This document shows, in pieces, positions 9,781 through 17,439 of a stretch of 36,349 bases of DNA. This DNA comes from Hallella bergensis DSM 17361 (GTDB lineage: Bacteria; Bacteroidota; Bacteroidia; Bacteroidales; Bacteroidaceae). The translations under genes were made by a program, and so were the position numbers. The stretch spans positions 845,393 through 881,741 of the forward strand of contig NZ_GG704780.1 in the NCBI RefSeq assembly GCF_000160535.1, in the 5' to 3' direction. The notes under the pieces are model-generated. The model was not told where the DNA came from, did not search any database, and saw only the letters and a list, made by a program, of their open reading frames with translations. The stretch's first letter is position 1. Each line of letters opens with the position of its first letter.

Positions 9781-12201
9781 TTAAAATTTGATGATTGTGC
9801 GCAAAGAGTAGTTCATGCCACGTTCGTGCGCATAATATCTAAATCGGTCTGTATATTCCTTATATAATGTGTTGAGAATGTTGTCGCCTACTAACATTAC
9901 CTTTATTTCCCTGTTGCTGGGCAGCTTAAAAGCAACGTCTGCTGTGGTGCCAAGCAAGAAGTAAGGGTCGGGCGATACAGCCACTAAATCCTTGTTGGGG
10001 TCGAAACGTTCCTGTTTTGTGACATAGTTGCCAGAGAGAGAGAACGATGCCTTTATCTTTTTCTCCGCTCCGAAGACATGTTCGTAGTTGGCTGACAGTC
10101 CATACCTGTCTGATGGCATGAAAGGCAACCAGTCGTCTCGTGTAATGTTGCGTGCAAATATCCATTCGCCCTTTGCTACGATACTGAGTCCTTTAATGGG
10201 ATTTACTGTAGCTTCTATATCGCCACCATACAGTCTCACATCGTCCTGATCGTACATAAACTTGGCGTATTTTCCACTTGGACTGTTATGAAAACGATTA
10301 GCGCCATAGCCGATATGGTCGTATATATAACTGTTGATGTGTTGGTAGAACATGCTTGGCTCTACAGATACCCATGTGTTGCGATATCTTGCGCCTAAGA
10401 TAGACTTCCATCCGCGCTCACTCTTTAGGTTTCTATTGCCCACTACCCAGTAAGAACCTTCTTGCAATCCGACGGCATAAAGCTCGTTGATGTCTGGTGG
10501 ACGCCACGACCAACCTATGTTCGCACGCATGTCCCAGTTGTCGTTAAACTGATAGTGAGTGGCAAAGCTCGAGGTGAAATTGCTGTAAACCTTGAAGTCA
10601 TCGTAATAGTCGTACTTGTTCAACGTCGTGTAACCGCTCACGCTCATTACTCTAAAGTCGTAACGCAAGCCCAATTCGCATTGCAATTTTTCAAAGAAAG
10701 TCGCCTTATGCAACAGGAATCCACCCATGGTGAGAGCCGCAAAGTTTGGTACAAAGGCAGGATTCTTGGTGCCTGGGAAGTTGTAGTTTGTCTGGTATGT
10801 GTTTGCCACGCCTGCGAAGGTAGACATTTTGTAAGGCTTCCATGAAGCACGATATGACAAGTCGCCCTTGTATGTTTTCAATATAAGGTCTTGCATCGGG
10901 ATGACGCTCCACTCCTTTTTCATACGGTTCTCGTACTCCTGTCGCAAATTTTCTTGAAACGACAAAGTCAAATCCAGCGATTGCTTTGGGTTGATGCGAT
11001 ATTTCACCTCACCCTTCAGCGTGAAGTGTTGTGATTGCTGGAAGGGTATACCAATTTCATAACTGAATGGTTGCAATGACGACTCTGTTGGACGACCAAT
11101 GCGGAATCGTTCTTGTAGTTGTGCCAAGTCGGATATTTGGCTACCAAAATAGATACCAGAGCGTTGGTAGAACAAACTTGTAAGCACTGTTGCCGTGATG
11201 CGCTTGTTCTCAAAACCACACATAGCAGACATGCTGATGTTGTTGTACCCCGTGTTGTTCATGATGTATTCGGGTGTATGGTAATCACCGCCACGGGTAT
11301 AGTTACCGTGCAGACGCATACCGAAATTCTTCCAACCTGCCTCAATACTTCCCGAACCGCTTATCCCTCGGGCATTGGTGTCATAGCCGATGTTGGTAAC
11401 TCCTTTCACGATAGGCTTGTTGTGTCCATAGGGTAGAGGCGCATCATTGAGCAATACCACACCTCCCATGGCGCCAAAACCGTAACGAATACACTCGGCA
11501 CCCTTTACAACCTCTACCATGCTGGCACCTGTGTAGTCAATTTCTGGCGCATGATCGTTACCCCAACTCTGACTCTCCAATTTCACACCGTTGTTCATCA
11601 AAAGTATACGACTGCTGTGCATACCTTGAATAACAGGTTTAGCCACCGTACTACCAGCACTGATAGAACTCACACCAGGAATGGACTCCAACATTTTTGC
11701 CAACGAGGTGGCACCACCTTTTTCGAGTATACTTTGATCCAAAGTCTTGGCTTGCTGCATGATGTCGGTGTGTCTCTTTTTTGATGTCACCGTTACACCA
11801 CTTAATAGCTGAGTGTCTTCCTTTAGTTTGATATTCAGTGTACGTGTTTGAGTTGATACATAAGAAATGTAACTCTTGTAGCCTACGAATGTGACAGTGA
11901 TTTTCACCTTCTTATCGCTGTTGCCTAACTTCATAATGCAGGTTCCCGACTCGTTGGTGACGTATGTCTTACCGTTGCTATCTTTCACAACAGCTCCTAA
12001 TATGGGTTCGCCTGTTAGCGCATCTGTAACTTGAAGGGTCACGCTACCCTGCTCGGCTTTGTCTGTGCTTACGTTTGTACCATTGTATGCCTTCGTGGCA
12101 GAGATGCTCAGAAATAGCATCGTCAGCATGAGCAAGCATCCCTTAAAAAGGGATGCTCGAGCCGATAGAATCTTTTGCGTTCGTTGTTCTTTTTTCAACA
12201 T
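9781..12201 (-). CDS. TonB-dependent receptor with N-terminal carboxypeptidase-regulatory-like domain
   Basis: An 806-residue outer-membrane transporter. Signal peptide to about residue 38 (ATKA|YNG); a carboxypeptidase-regulatory-like beta-sandwich at about 52-130 (GSVTLQVTDALTGEPILGAV); a plug at about 135-255 (GVTVTSKK, then LAKMLESIPGVSSISAG, IQGMHSSRILLMNNGVKLES, WGNDHAPEID); then a 22-strand barrel ending in an aromatic residue (YSLRTIIKF). The plug stretch around 'WGNDHAPEID..MVEVVKGA' resembles the ZnuD/FecA-like group of metal and metal-chelate receptors, but the substrate cannot be fixed from sequence alone. First gene of a four-gene operon with three lipoproteins. A match to the -7 promoter box lies about 35 bp upstream, and a strong hairpin sits inside the signal-peptide coding region. 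Confidence 0.9.
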   Translation of the reverse strand: MLKKEQRTQKILSARASLFKGCLLMLTMLFLSISATKAYNGTNVSTDKAEQGSVTLQVTDALTGEPILGAVVKDSNGKTYVTNESGTCIMKLGNSDKKVKITVTFVGYKSYISYVSTQTRTLNIKLKEDTQLLSGVTVTSKKRHTDIMQQAKTLDQSILEKGGATSLAKMLESIPGVSSISAGSTVAKPVIQGMHSSRILLMNNGVKLESQSWGNDHAPEIDYTGASMVEVVKGAECIRYGFGAMGGVVLLNDAPLPYGHNKPIVKGVTNIGYDTNARGISGSGSIEAGWKNFGMRLHGNYTRGGDYHTPEYIMNNTGYNNISMSAMCGFENKRITATVLTSLFYQRSGIYFGSQISDLAQLQERFRIGRPTESSLQPFSYEIGIPFQQSQHFTLKGEVKYRINPKQSLDLTLSFQENLRQEYENRMKKEWSVIPMQDLILKTYKGDLSYRASWKPYKMSTFAGVANTYQTNYNFPGTKNPAFVPNFAALTMGGFLLHKATFFEKLQCELGLRYDFRVMSVSGYTTLNKYDYYDDFKVYSNFTSSFATHYQFNDNWDMRANIGWSWRPPDINELYAVGLQEGSYWVVGNRNLKSERGWKSILGARYRNTWVSVEPSMFYQHINSYIYDHIGYGANRFHNSPSGKYAKFMYDQDDVRLYGGDIEATVNPIKGLSIVAKGEWIFARNITRDDWLPFMPSDRYGLSANYEHVFGAEKKIKASFSLSGNYVTKQERFDPNKDLVAVSPDPYFLLGTTADVAFKLPSNREIKVMLVGDNILNTLYKEYTDRFRYYAHERGMNYSLRTIIKF
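12135..12157 (-). promoter_or_regulatory. Hairpin within the receptor's signal-peptide codons
   Basis: AGCATCCCTT, a 3-base loop and AAGGGATGCT form a perfect 10-bp stem about 45-67 bases after the ATG of the receptor gene. It could modulate translation or pause transcription. No T-run follows, so it is not an intrinsic terminator. Confidence 0.4.
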
Positions 12202-12235
12202 TTTGCTATTTTAATCGCTAATTCCAATTAGAAGT

Positions 12236-12243
12236 GCAAAGGT
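12236..12243 (-). promoter_or_regulatory. Bacteroidota -7 promoter box for the receptor operon
   Basis: The minus strand reads TACCTTTG, an exact match to the TAnnTTTG consensus, ending 35 bases before the ATG at 12201. The -33 region is weak (TTTTTTC about 20 bases further upstream). The same TGCAAAGGTA (plus-strand) string precedes the BtuB-like gene, and CAAAGGTA precedes nuoA. Confidence 0.55.
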
Positions 12244-12553
12244 ATTCCAACTTCTCGATTCAGAAAAAATATGTTCATACCCAAAAATAGGTATTTTCTT
12301 GTTGCTCTTTTTGTGTGCATGATTACTTTTTGATGTAGGTGAGCTTGTTGAATAAGTCGTGTTCCTCTTGTTTGGAATTTTGTCTGTGTGCCCATTATTT
12401 ATTATTAGTGTGCGAAAATGCGGGTGTTGTACACATATTTTACTGCATTTGCCCTACTAACTCTTTGTAATAAGACGTAGTTGATGACAGCTTAGTGCCA
12501 GTCATCGAGCGATAGAACTGCATATTTATGACTAAACAAACGATGAAATCTAA

Positions 12554-12656
12554 CAATTCATAATTCACAATTTTCAATTCACAATTGACTGCGCGGTTTT
12601 TTAATTCATAATTATTCGCAAGCTCATCAACTCGTCACAATTTTCAATTCACAATT
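12554..12656. repeat. Dispersed AT-rich repeat, copy 2
   Basis: AATTCATAATTCACAATT-type units, then a 47-bp segment at 12610-12656 identical to 4802-4848, then AAGCTGCGCGGTG, related to the TAACGCGGTGG element near 4741. Bases 12202-12553 upstream hold no gene that I can see. Confidence 0.8.
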
Positions 12657-12755
12657 AAGCTGCGCGGTGATTCTTCCCTCTTAACTCTTCCCTCTTCATT
12701 CATCATTCTTCACCTTCCACCGTTTCTGTTGTATCAACTTGCTCAACGCTCAGCC

Positions 12756-12870
12756 AATTGTGACGAGTTGATGAGCTTGCGAATAATTTTGAATTGCAAC
12801 CGCGCAGCTTAATTGTGAATTATGAATTTTGAATTATGAATTACAACGCGTTAGCCTAATTTTGAATTAT
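12756..12870. repeat. Inverted copy of the dispersed repeat
   Basis: 12756-12795 is the exact reverse complement of 4795-4834 and overlaps as an inverse the 12610-12656 copy. The two local copies can therefore fold on each other around a spacer of about 100 bp. Further inverted units (GCTTAATTGTGAATTATGAA, ACAACGCGTTAGCCTAATTT) continue to about 12870. A shorter related tail recurs at 13126-13170 in front of the yecH-like gene's end. Confidence 0.8.
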
Positions 12871-13033
12871 GAATTGAAATCTCCTCCGTACCGCTATGCG
12901 GCATCTTAGAATATCCGGAGAATATCTTTTTATAGACATAAGGCTCATCGCAAAATATCTTTGCGTTTGCGGCGCAAACAATATTAGAATATCGCCACAC
13001 CCTCTGCCTAACCGAACCTAAATCGTTCTATTA

Positions 13034-13117
13034 CGTAGGGGCGTGATTTATCACGTTCCGCCTCAACACACAAATGATGTCAAACACAGGCGGAACGTGA
13101 TAAATCACGCCCCTACG
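13034..13117. repeat. 30-bp perfect inverted repeat, cruciform-forming
   Basis: Arms at 13034-13063 and 13088-13117 (beginning CGTAGGGGCGTGATTTATCA) are exact reverse complements around a 24-base spacer. Each arm also contains its own small palindrome, CGTGATTTATCACG. The element is GC-rich compared with its AT-rich surroundings and is likely a dispersed genomic repeat. It could also act as a bidirectional terminator, but no T-run supports that. Confidence 0.85.
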
Positions 13118-13184
13118 AATTACATCGCGCTAGCTTATTTGTGAATTATGAATTATGAATTTTGAATTGAAAACTCCAGTTGGT

Positions 13185-13418
13185 TTAATGGTTGCAAACC
13201 TTGCTTTCGTCGACTGTAAATCCATCGCTGCCAGCAGGCATGAACTTGCCGCGAGCCTCCAAGAACTCCACAAGCTGCTTGGCAGTCAAATTCTCTGCCG
13301 AGCAAGTTTGAAATCGTGCGTCGGCCCCGAATTTATCTATAATAGCCTGTACGAGACTTTCACGCGTTGGATAACTGTTGCCTCTCATCATTTGGATTAC
13401 TTCATGTCCGTGTATCAT
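13185..13418 (-). CDS. yecH: YecH-like probable metal-binding protein (DUF2492)
   Basis: A small 77-residue protein matching the YecH/DUF2492 family in length and layout. It starts MIHGHEVIQMM (His3, His5), has the conserved KFGADARFQTCSAENLTA (Cys39) in the middle, and ends ESKVCNH (Cys75, His77). The His/Cys pairs at both ends are the presumed metal ligands. The family's biological role is not established; some members occur beside radical-SAM-type maturases, but no such neighbour is present here. The gene stands alone, flanked by long non-coding and repeat-rich DNA. Confidence 0.85.
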   Translation of the reverse strand: MIHGHEVIQMMRGNSYPTRESLVQAIIDKFGADARFQTCSAENLTAKQLVEFLEARGKFMPAGSDGFTVDESKVCNH

Positions 13419-14241
13419 ATCTTCTAATTTTAAATGTTAATACTGTTGAACACACTGATCGTGTGATTCAATACTATTGATCGTATGGCAAAAACAATGC
13501 CGATACAATATATGGCAGATGCTATATGGCTCCAAAGACAAATGTTTAGACACTTTTAACAAGCTTTTGACAAAAATACAACTATTCAGCAATAATGTCG
13601 TGTTTCTTTATGGTTTATTTGAGGACAACAAACAGCAACATGTATACTGCAAGAATAACAAGACGTTCGCTCGTATCAAGATCGAAAGGATATGTCCACG
13701 GACGTTGGGTTTATCATGAGCAGTTTGCCTTTATCTCGGTTTGCAGTCATGCGTCATCATGAAAGGTTAAACATGTTGACAAAATGTCTTCAAATTTTCG
13801 ATGATTTGAAAATAAGATTGACTTCGCTCGACATACGAAAAACAGGCGGAGTTTCGCAAACGCTTGACTGTCAGCCGTTTTAGAAAAGCAGCCCTTTTTC
13901 TTCCTATTTTCCTACTTGCGATTGCGTATTGAACGGCATGACGGGAAAGCCTTAACCGCCGTGCGACTGAGGCTCTTCCGCGCAGCCACAAAGGCCTAAC
14001 CGCCCAATGAGAAGGTTCCCATCGCAACAAACTTATGCGTTTGGGAAATGCCAGGCTCGGCTATGTCGAAAAAAGATGGCGCTTTTCTCTCTGGATGACT
14101 CGAAAATAATGCTCCAAAAACGGTAATTATATTTTACTATTTTTGAAAGTGCATACGCTTAAATTAATCTCTACATAGAAAGGTTAAGGGGTCACACTTG
14201 GAAGACAACATGAAAACAGAACGAGAATAAGTAGAGACAGA
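13419..14241. other. Gene-poor intergenic stretch
   Basis: About 820 bases between the yecH-like gene and the nuo terminator. Only short, compositionally unconvincing frames are present on either strand, and no tRNA or rRNA signature is visible. The part from about 13800 to 14100 is more GC-rich (for example AACAGGCGGAGTTTCGCAAA) and could be a dispersed genomic repeat or a decayed insertion. I see no supporting inverted repeats or protein similarity. Confidence 0.5.
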
Positions 14242-14284
14242 ACAAAACCAGCCACATCTCTCATGGAGACGTGGCTGGTTTTGT
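14242..14284 (-). terminator. Bidirectional terminator after nuoN
   Basis: ACAAAACCAGCCAC (14242-14255) pairs perfectly with GTGGCTGGTTTTGT (14271-14284) around a 15-base loop. On the minus strand the stem's 3' side ends GGTTTTGTTCTG, giving a T-rich tail suited to ending the nuo operon, whose last stop codon is about 65 bases upstream. Confidence 0.85.
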
Positions 14285-14348
14285 TTGTATGTTCTTTCTG
14301 CTCTGCTCCCCTCAATCCTGTAATCAGAGGAATGGGAAGCGAAGCCGA

Positions 14349-15815
14349 TTATACCATGGCCGCATAAATCCAGTTGTACACATAGCTACACACACCGAAG
14401 ACAACGATGCCGAGGGTGCAAACGGCCAGCGCCAACTTGGTGTTGACATGACTGCGGAAGGTGGGCAGTGGGTTGTCGTTATGCTTGATGTACATGGCCT
14501 TGACAATGAGCAGGTAGTAGTAGAGGCTGACAACGGTGTTAATCAAAGCGATGAACACTACGGCATAAATGGTAGCGCCGATGGTAGAACTGATGTCCGC
14601 CCCCTGCACGGCTGCCATGAAAGCGAAGAACTTGGAGAACATGCCTGCAAACGGAGGAATGCCACCCAACGAGAACAGGGCGATGGTCATGATGAACGAC
14701 AGGCGGGGGTTGGTCTTGTAGAACCCATCATAGGCATCCATGCTGACCACGCCACCATTGTGCTCCTCGACGGCGGCGATGATGCCAAACACGGCAAGGT
14801 TGGCCACCACGTAGATGAGTACATAGTAGGACAGTGCGGTGACGCCCATGGTTGAATTGCCCACCACGGCCAACATGATGTAGCCGGCCTGCGAGATGGA
14901 GCTAAACGCCATGAAGCGCTTGAGGTCTTTCTGGTGGATGGCAAAGAGGTTGGCGATGGTGATAGACAGTACGATGACAACCATCAGCATATACTGCCAA
15001 TGCTCCACCATGTCGGCAAACACTCGCATCAGAATGGAGCATAGGGCGAATGCGGCCGCACCCTTGGACACCACGCTGAGGTATCCGGTGACCACCGTGG
15101 GTGCACCCTGATAGCTGTCGGCTGTCCAGAAGTGGAACGGAACGAGGGAAATCTTGAAGCCCAATCCGCTGAAGAAGAACACCAACCCGATGATGGAAAT
15201 CCAAGAGCCGGTGAGGTGGTGTGCCATGTCGTCGAAATAGAACGTACCCGTGGCTGCATACAGGAAGCTGATGCCATAGAGCATCACGCCGCTGGAGAAC
15301 GTGGCAGTGAGGATGAATTTGGCTCCGGCCTCGGCAGAGTGGTGACGATATTTGTCGAAGGCCACCAAGCAGGCCATGGGCACGGATGCCAACTCAAGGC
15401 CGATGAAGAAGAGGAGGAAGTGGTTGGCGCTCACCATCATGTTCATGCCCAACAGGGTGGCGATGACCAAGACATAAAATTCGCCTTCCTTGAAGGTGGT
15501 GTCGGGACGGTTCAGCCATTCGCGTGCCATGATCACGACGATGAGTGTGCCGAAGGCAAGAATGGATTTGATAACTCCAATGCCCGCACCGGTGATATAC
15601 ATGCCTCCGAAAGCCGTGGCATCGGCCGTGGGCATGATATTGATGAGGAGATGTCCCAGCAGAAGTACGCTGACCAGCGGGTTGAACCACTGGCGGGGCT
15701 GCTGTTCGCCCGGCTTGGCGGCTGTGAACAGGTCTGCCATGAACACAATGACCAAGACGGCCATCAGCGTGACCTCCGGAATCATATTTAAAAACTGACT
15801 GTAATCAACTTGCAT
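14349..15815 (-). CDS. nuoN: NADH-quinone oxidoreductase subunit N
   Basis: Antiporter-like membrane subunit of complex I, one of three proton-pumping modules. About 488 residues with roughly 14 hydrophobic helices. The characteristic core [18 protein letters not shown] (about residue 225) is present, as is the [15 protein letters not shown] segment. I chose the ATG of [16 protein letters not shown] at 15815 over a GTG at 15842, because the extra residues (GEKKRIRI) are charged and lack family support. Last gene of the operon, 70 bp after nuoM, followed by a perfect terminator hairpin. Confidence 0.93.
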   Translation of the reverse strand: MQVDYSQFLNMIPEVTLMAVLVIVFMADLFTAAKPGEQQPRQWFNPLVSVLLLGHLLINIMPTADATAFGGMYITGAGIGVIKSILAFGTLIVVIMAREWLNRPDTTFKEGEFYVLVIATLLGMNMMVSANHFLLFFIGLELASVPMACLVAFDKYRHHSAEAGAKFILTATFSSGVMLYGISFLYAATGTFYFDDMAHHLTGSWISIIGLVFFFSGLGFKISLVPFHFWTADSYQGAPTVVTGYLSVVSKGAAAFALCSILMRVFADMVEHWQYMLMVVIVLSITIANLFAIHQKDLKRFMAFSSISQAGYIMLAVVGNSTMGVTALSYYVLIYVVANLAVFGIIAAVEEHNGGVVSMDAYDGFYKTNPRLSFIMTIALFSLGGIPPFAGMFSKFFAFMAAVQGADISSTIGATIYAVVFIALINTVVSLYYYLLIVKAMYIKHNDNPLPTFRSHVNTKLALAVCTLGIVVFGVCSYVYNWIYAAMV

Positions 15816-15833
15816 AATTCTTATTCTTTTTTT

Positions 15834-15874
15834 CTCTCCCACCCGCTCCTATCAGCGAAGAGGTAAGGGGGAGA
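15834..15874. repeat. Intergenic hairpin between nuoM and nuoN
   Basis: CTCTCCC (15834-15840) and GGGAGAG (15868-15874) are inverted around a loop containing CGCTCCTATCAGCG. This is the only sizeable hairpin inside the otherwise tightly packed operon. It could be a REP-like element, an mRNA-stability structure or partial attenuator for nuoN. Confidence 0.4.
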
Positions 15875-15885
15875 GGCTATCTTTT

Positions 15886-17409
15886 TTACATTCCTGCAAT
15901 TATTGTGCTGCCCATGATATGTTGAATCATGGGACCCACAGCGTCGTTGATGATGCTCTGTGCCCAAAGTGGGAACGTACCGAGTCCGGCCACACAGAAG
16001 ATCAGTGCGCCAACGGCAAGACGCTCATCCCATGTCGCATCGGTGAGCTTGTAATAGTCTTGGTTGGGCACCTTCTGATAGAGTATCTTGCCCACCACGC
16101 GGAGAATATAGACCGCGGTGATGACAATCGAGGTACAGGCTATGATGGTACAGGTGCGATGGAACGTGTCGTTCACCTGGAAGGCTCCCACAAAGATGTT
16201 CATCTCAGCCACGAAACCGGAGAACAAGGGAAGTCCGAGGTTGGCCAAACCGGCCACGACATAGGCCACGGACAAGAAGGGCAATATCTTCATCAGTCCG
16301 CCCAGTCGGCGCACGTCGCGCGTGCCAGTGCGGTGATAAATCATACCGATGACAGCAAAGAAGAGTGCGGTCATCAAACCGTGGGAGAGCATCTGGAGCA
16401 CAGCTCCGTTGATGGCAGTCTGCGTCATCATGCAGAGTGCAAAGAGCACCAGACCGCAGTGAGACACCGAGGAGTAGGCGTTGATATACTTCAGGTCGGT
16501 CTGCACGCAGGCCGAGAGGGCACCATAGACCACGGAAATGGTGGTGAGGATAAGGAATATCCAGCACAACTCACGGGCGGCATCGGGCAGGAGGAACATG
16601 GCCACGCGGAAACAGCCATAGCCTCCGAGCTTCATCAGCACACCGGCGTGGAGCATGGAAACAGCCGTAGGGGCTGAAGCATGACCGTCGGGCGACCACG
16701 TGTGGAAGGGGAAGAGAGCGCCCAGAACGCCAAAACCTATGAAGATGAACGGGAAAAACACCTTCTGGACAAACACGGGAATGGCATGGCTCTGTGCAAT
16801 GGCCACGACATCCATCGTGTAGGTTCCACTATATTGTCCGTTGAAGAAATAGATGCCGAGAATACCGATGATGAGCAGGGCAGAGCCACCCATGAGCATC
16901 AGGGTGAGCTTCATGGCCGAATATTCCTTCGGTCCGGTTCCCCATACGCCAATGAGCAGGTACATGGGGATAAGGGCTACCTCATAGAACATGAACATGG
17001 TGAAGAGGTCTTCGCTGATGAAGAAGCCGAACACGCCGGCGGAAAGGAGCGTGAACCAGAGGAAATACTCCTTTTGCATGGGATGCAATTGCCACGATGC
17101 AAAGGTTCCGGTAATCACAATGATGGCCGAGAGCAGAATCATGACAACGGCTATGCCGTCGACACCTGTTCTATAGAATATATTCAAAGGTTCGAACCAA
17201 GGTATGGCGTCGCCGAAGAGGAATGGGTATTGTTCGGCGGGCATGGTCGCGCGCGCTCCGAGGAATGCGAAGACGAGATAGATGGCCAAGGCCAGCAAGG
17301 CGACCGAGCCAACTACCATGACCCCACGCACCTGACTGTCGTTGCGGGCAATCCACAGGCCGAGCAACATCAGGAGGGGTATGACAACGAATAGTGTTAG
17401 AAATGTCAT
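15886..17409 (-). CDS. nuoM: NADH-quinone oxidoreductase subunit M
   Basis: Antiporter-like membrane subunit of complex I, 507 residues, about 14 transmembrane helices. Family motifs include FYEVALIPMYLLIGVWG (conserved Glu in TM5, about residue 143) and ALFPFHTWSPDGHASAPTAVSML (about 230-252), with the conserved Lys/His channel residues expected in this region. Proton translocation is coupled to quinone reduction by the peripheral arm. It lies 30 bp after nuoL and 70 bp before nuoN on the same strand. Confidence 0.95.
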   Translation of the reverse strand: MTFLTLFVVIPLLMLLGLWIARNDSQVRGVMVVGSVALLALAIYLVFAFLGARATMPAEQYPFLFGDAIPWFEPLNIFYRTGVDGIAVVMILLSAIIVITGTFASWQLHPMQKEYFLWFTLLSAGVFGFFISEDLFTMFMFYEVALIPMYLLIGVWGTGPKEYSAMKLTLMLMGGSALLIIGILGIYFFNGQYSGTYTMDVVAIAQSHAIPVFVQKVFFPFIFIGFGVLGALFPFHTWSPDGHASAPTAVSMLHAGVLMKLGGYGCFRVAMFLLPDAARELCWIFLILTTISVVYGALSACVQTDLKYINAYSSVSHCGLVLFALCMMTQTAINGAVLQMLSHGLMTALFFAVIGMIYHRTGTRDVRRLGGLMKILPFLSVAYVVAGLANLGLPLFSGFVAEMNIFVGAFQVNDTFHRTCTIIACTSIVITAVYILRVVGKILYQKVPNQDYYKLTDATWDERLAVGALIFCVAGLGTFPLWAQSIINDAVGPMIQHIMGSTIIAGM

Positions 17410-17439
17410 TTGTATGTGTTTTGAGATGGATGGGGTGAT

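Noticed and set aside
12202..13184. CRISPR array suggested by repeated short units
   Set aside because: Units vary in length, occur in both orientations and lack uniform spacers; no cas genes are nearby.
13477..13719. 80-codon plus-strand frame near the yecH-like gene
   Set aside because: Composition (Lys/Asn/Cys-rich from AT-rich DNA) and lack of ribosome-binding site or similarity suggest chance.
13419..14241. tRNA or small-RNA gene in the gene-poor stretch
   Set aside because: No cloverleaf arms, TTCGANNC loop or CCA end visible, and no convincing promoter-terminator pair bounding a small RNA.
14271..15791. Plus-strand open frames opposite nuoN
   Set aside because: They overlap the nuo terminator and the well-conserved nuoN and show antisense composition.
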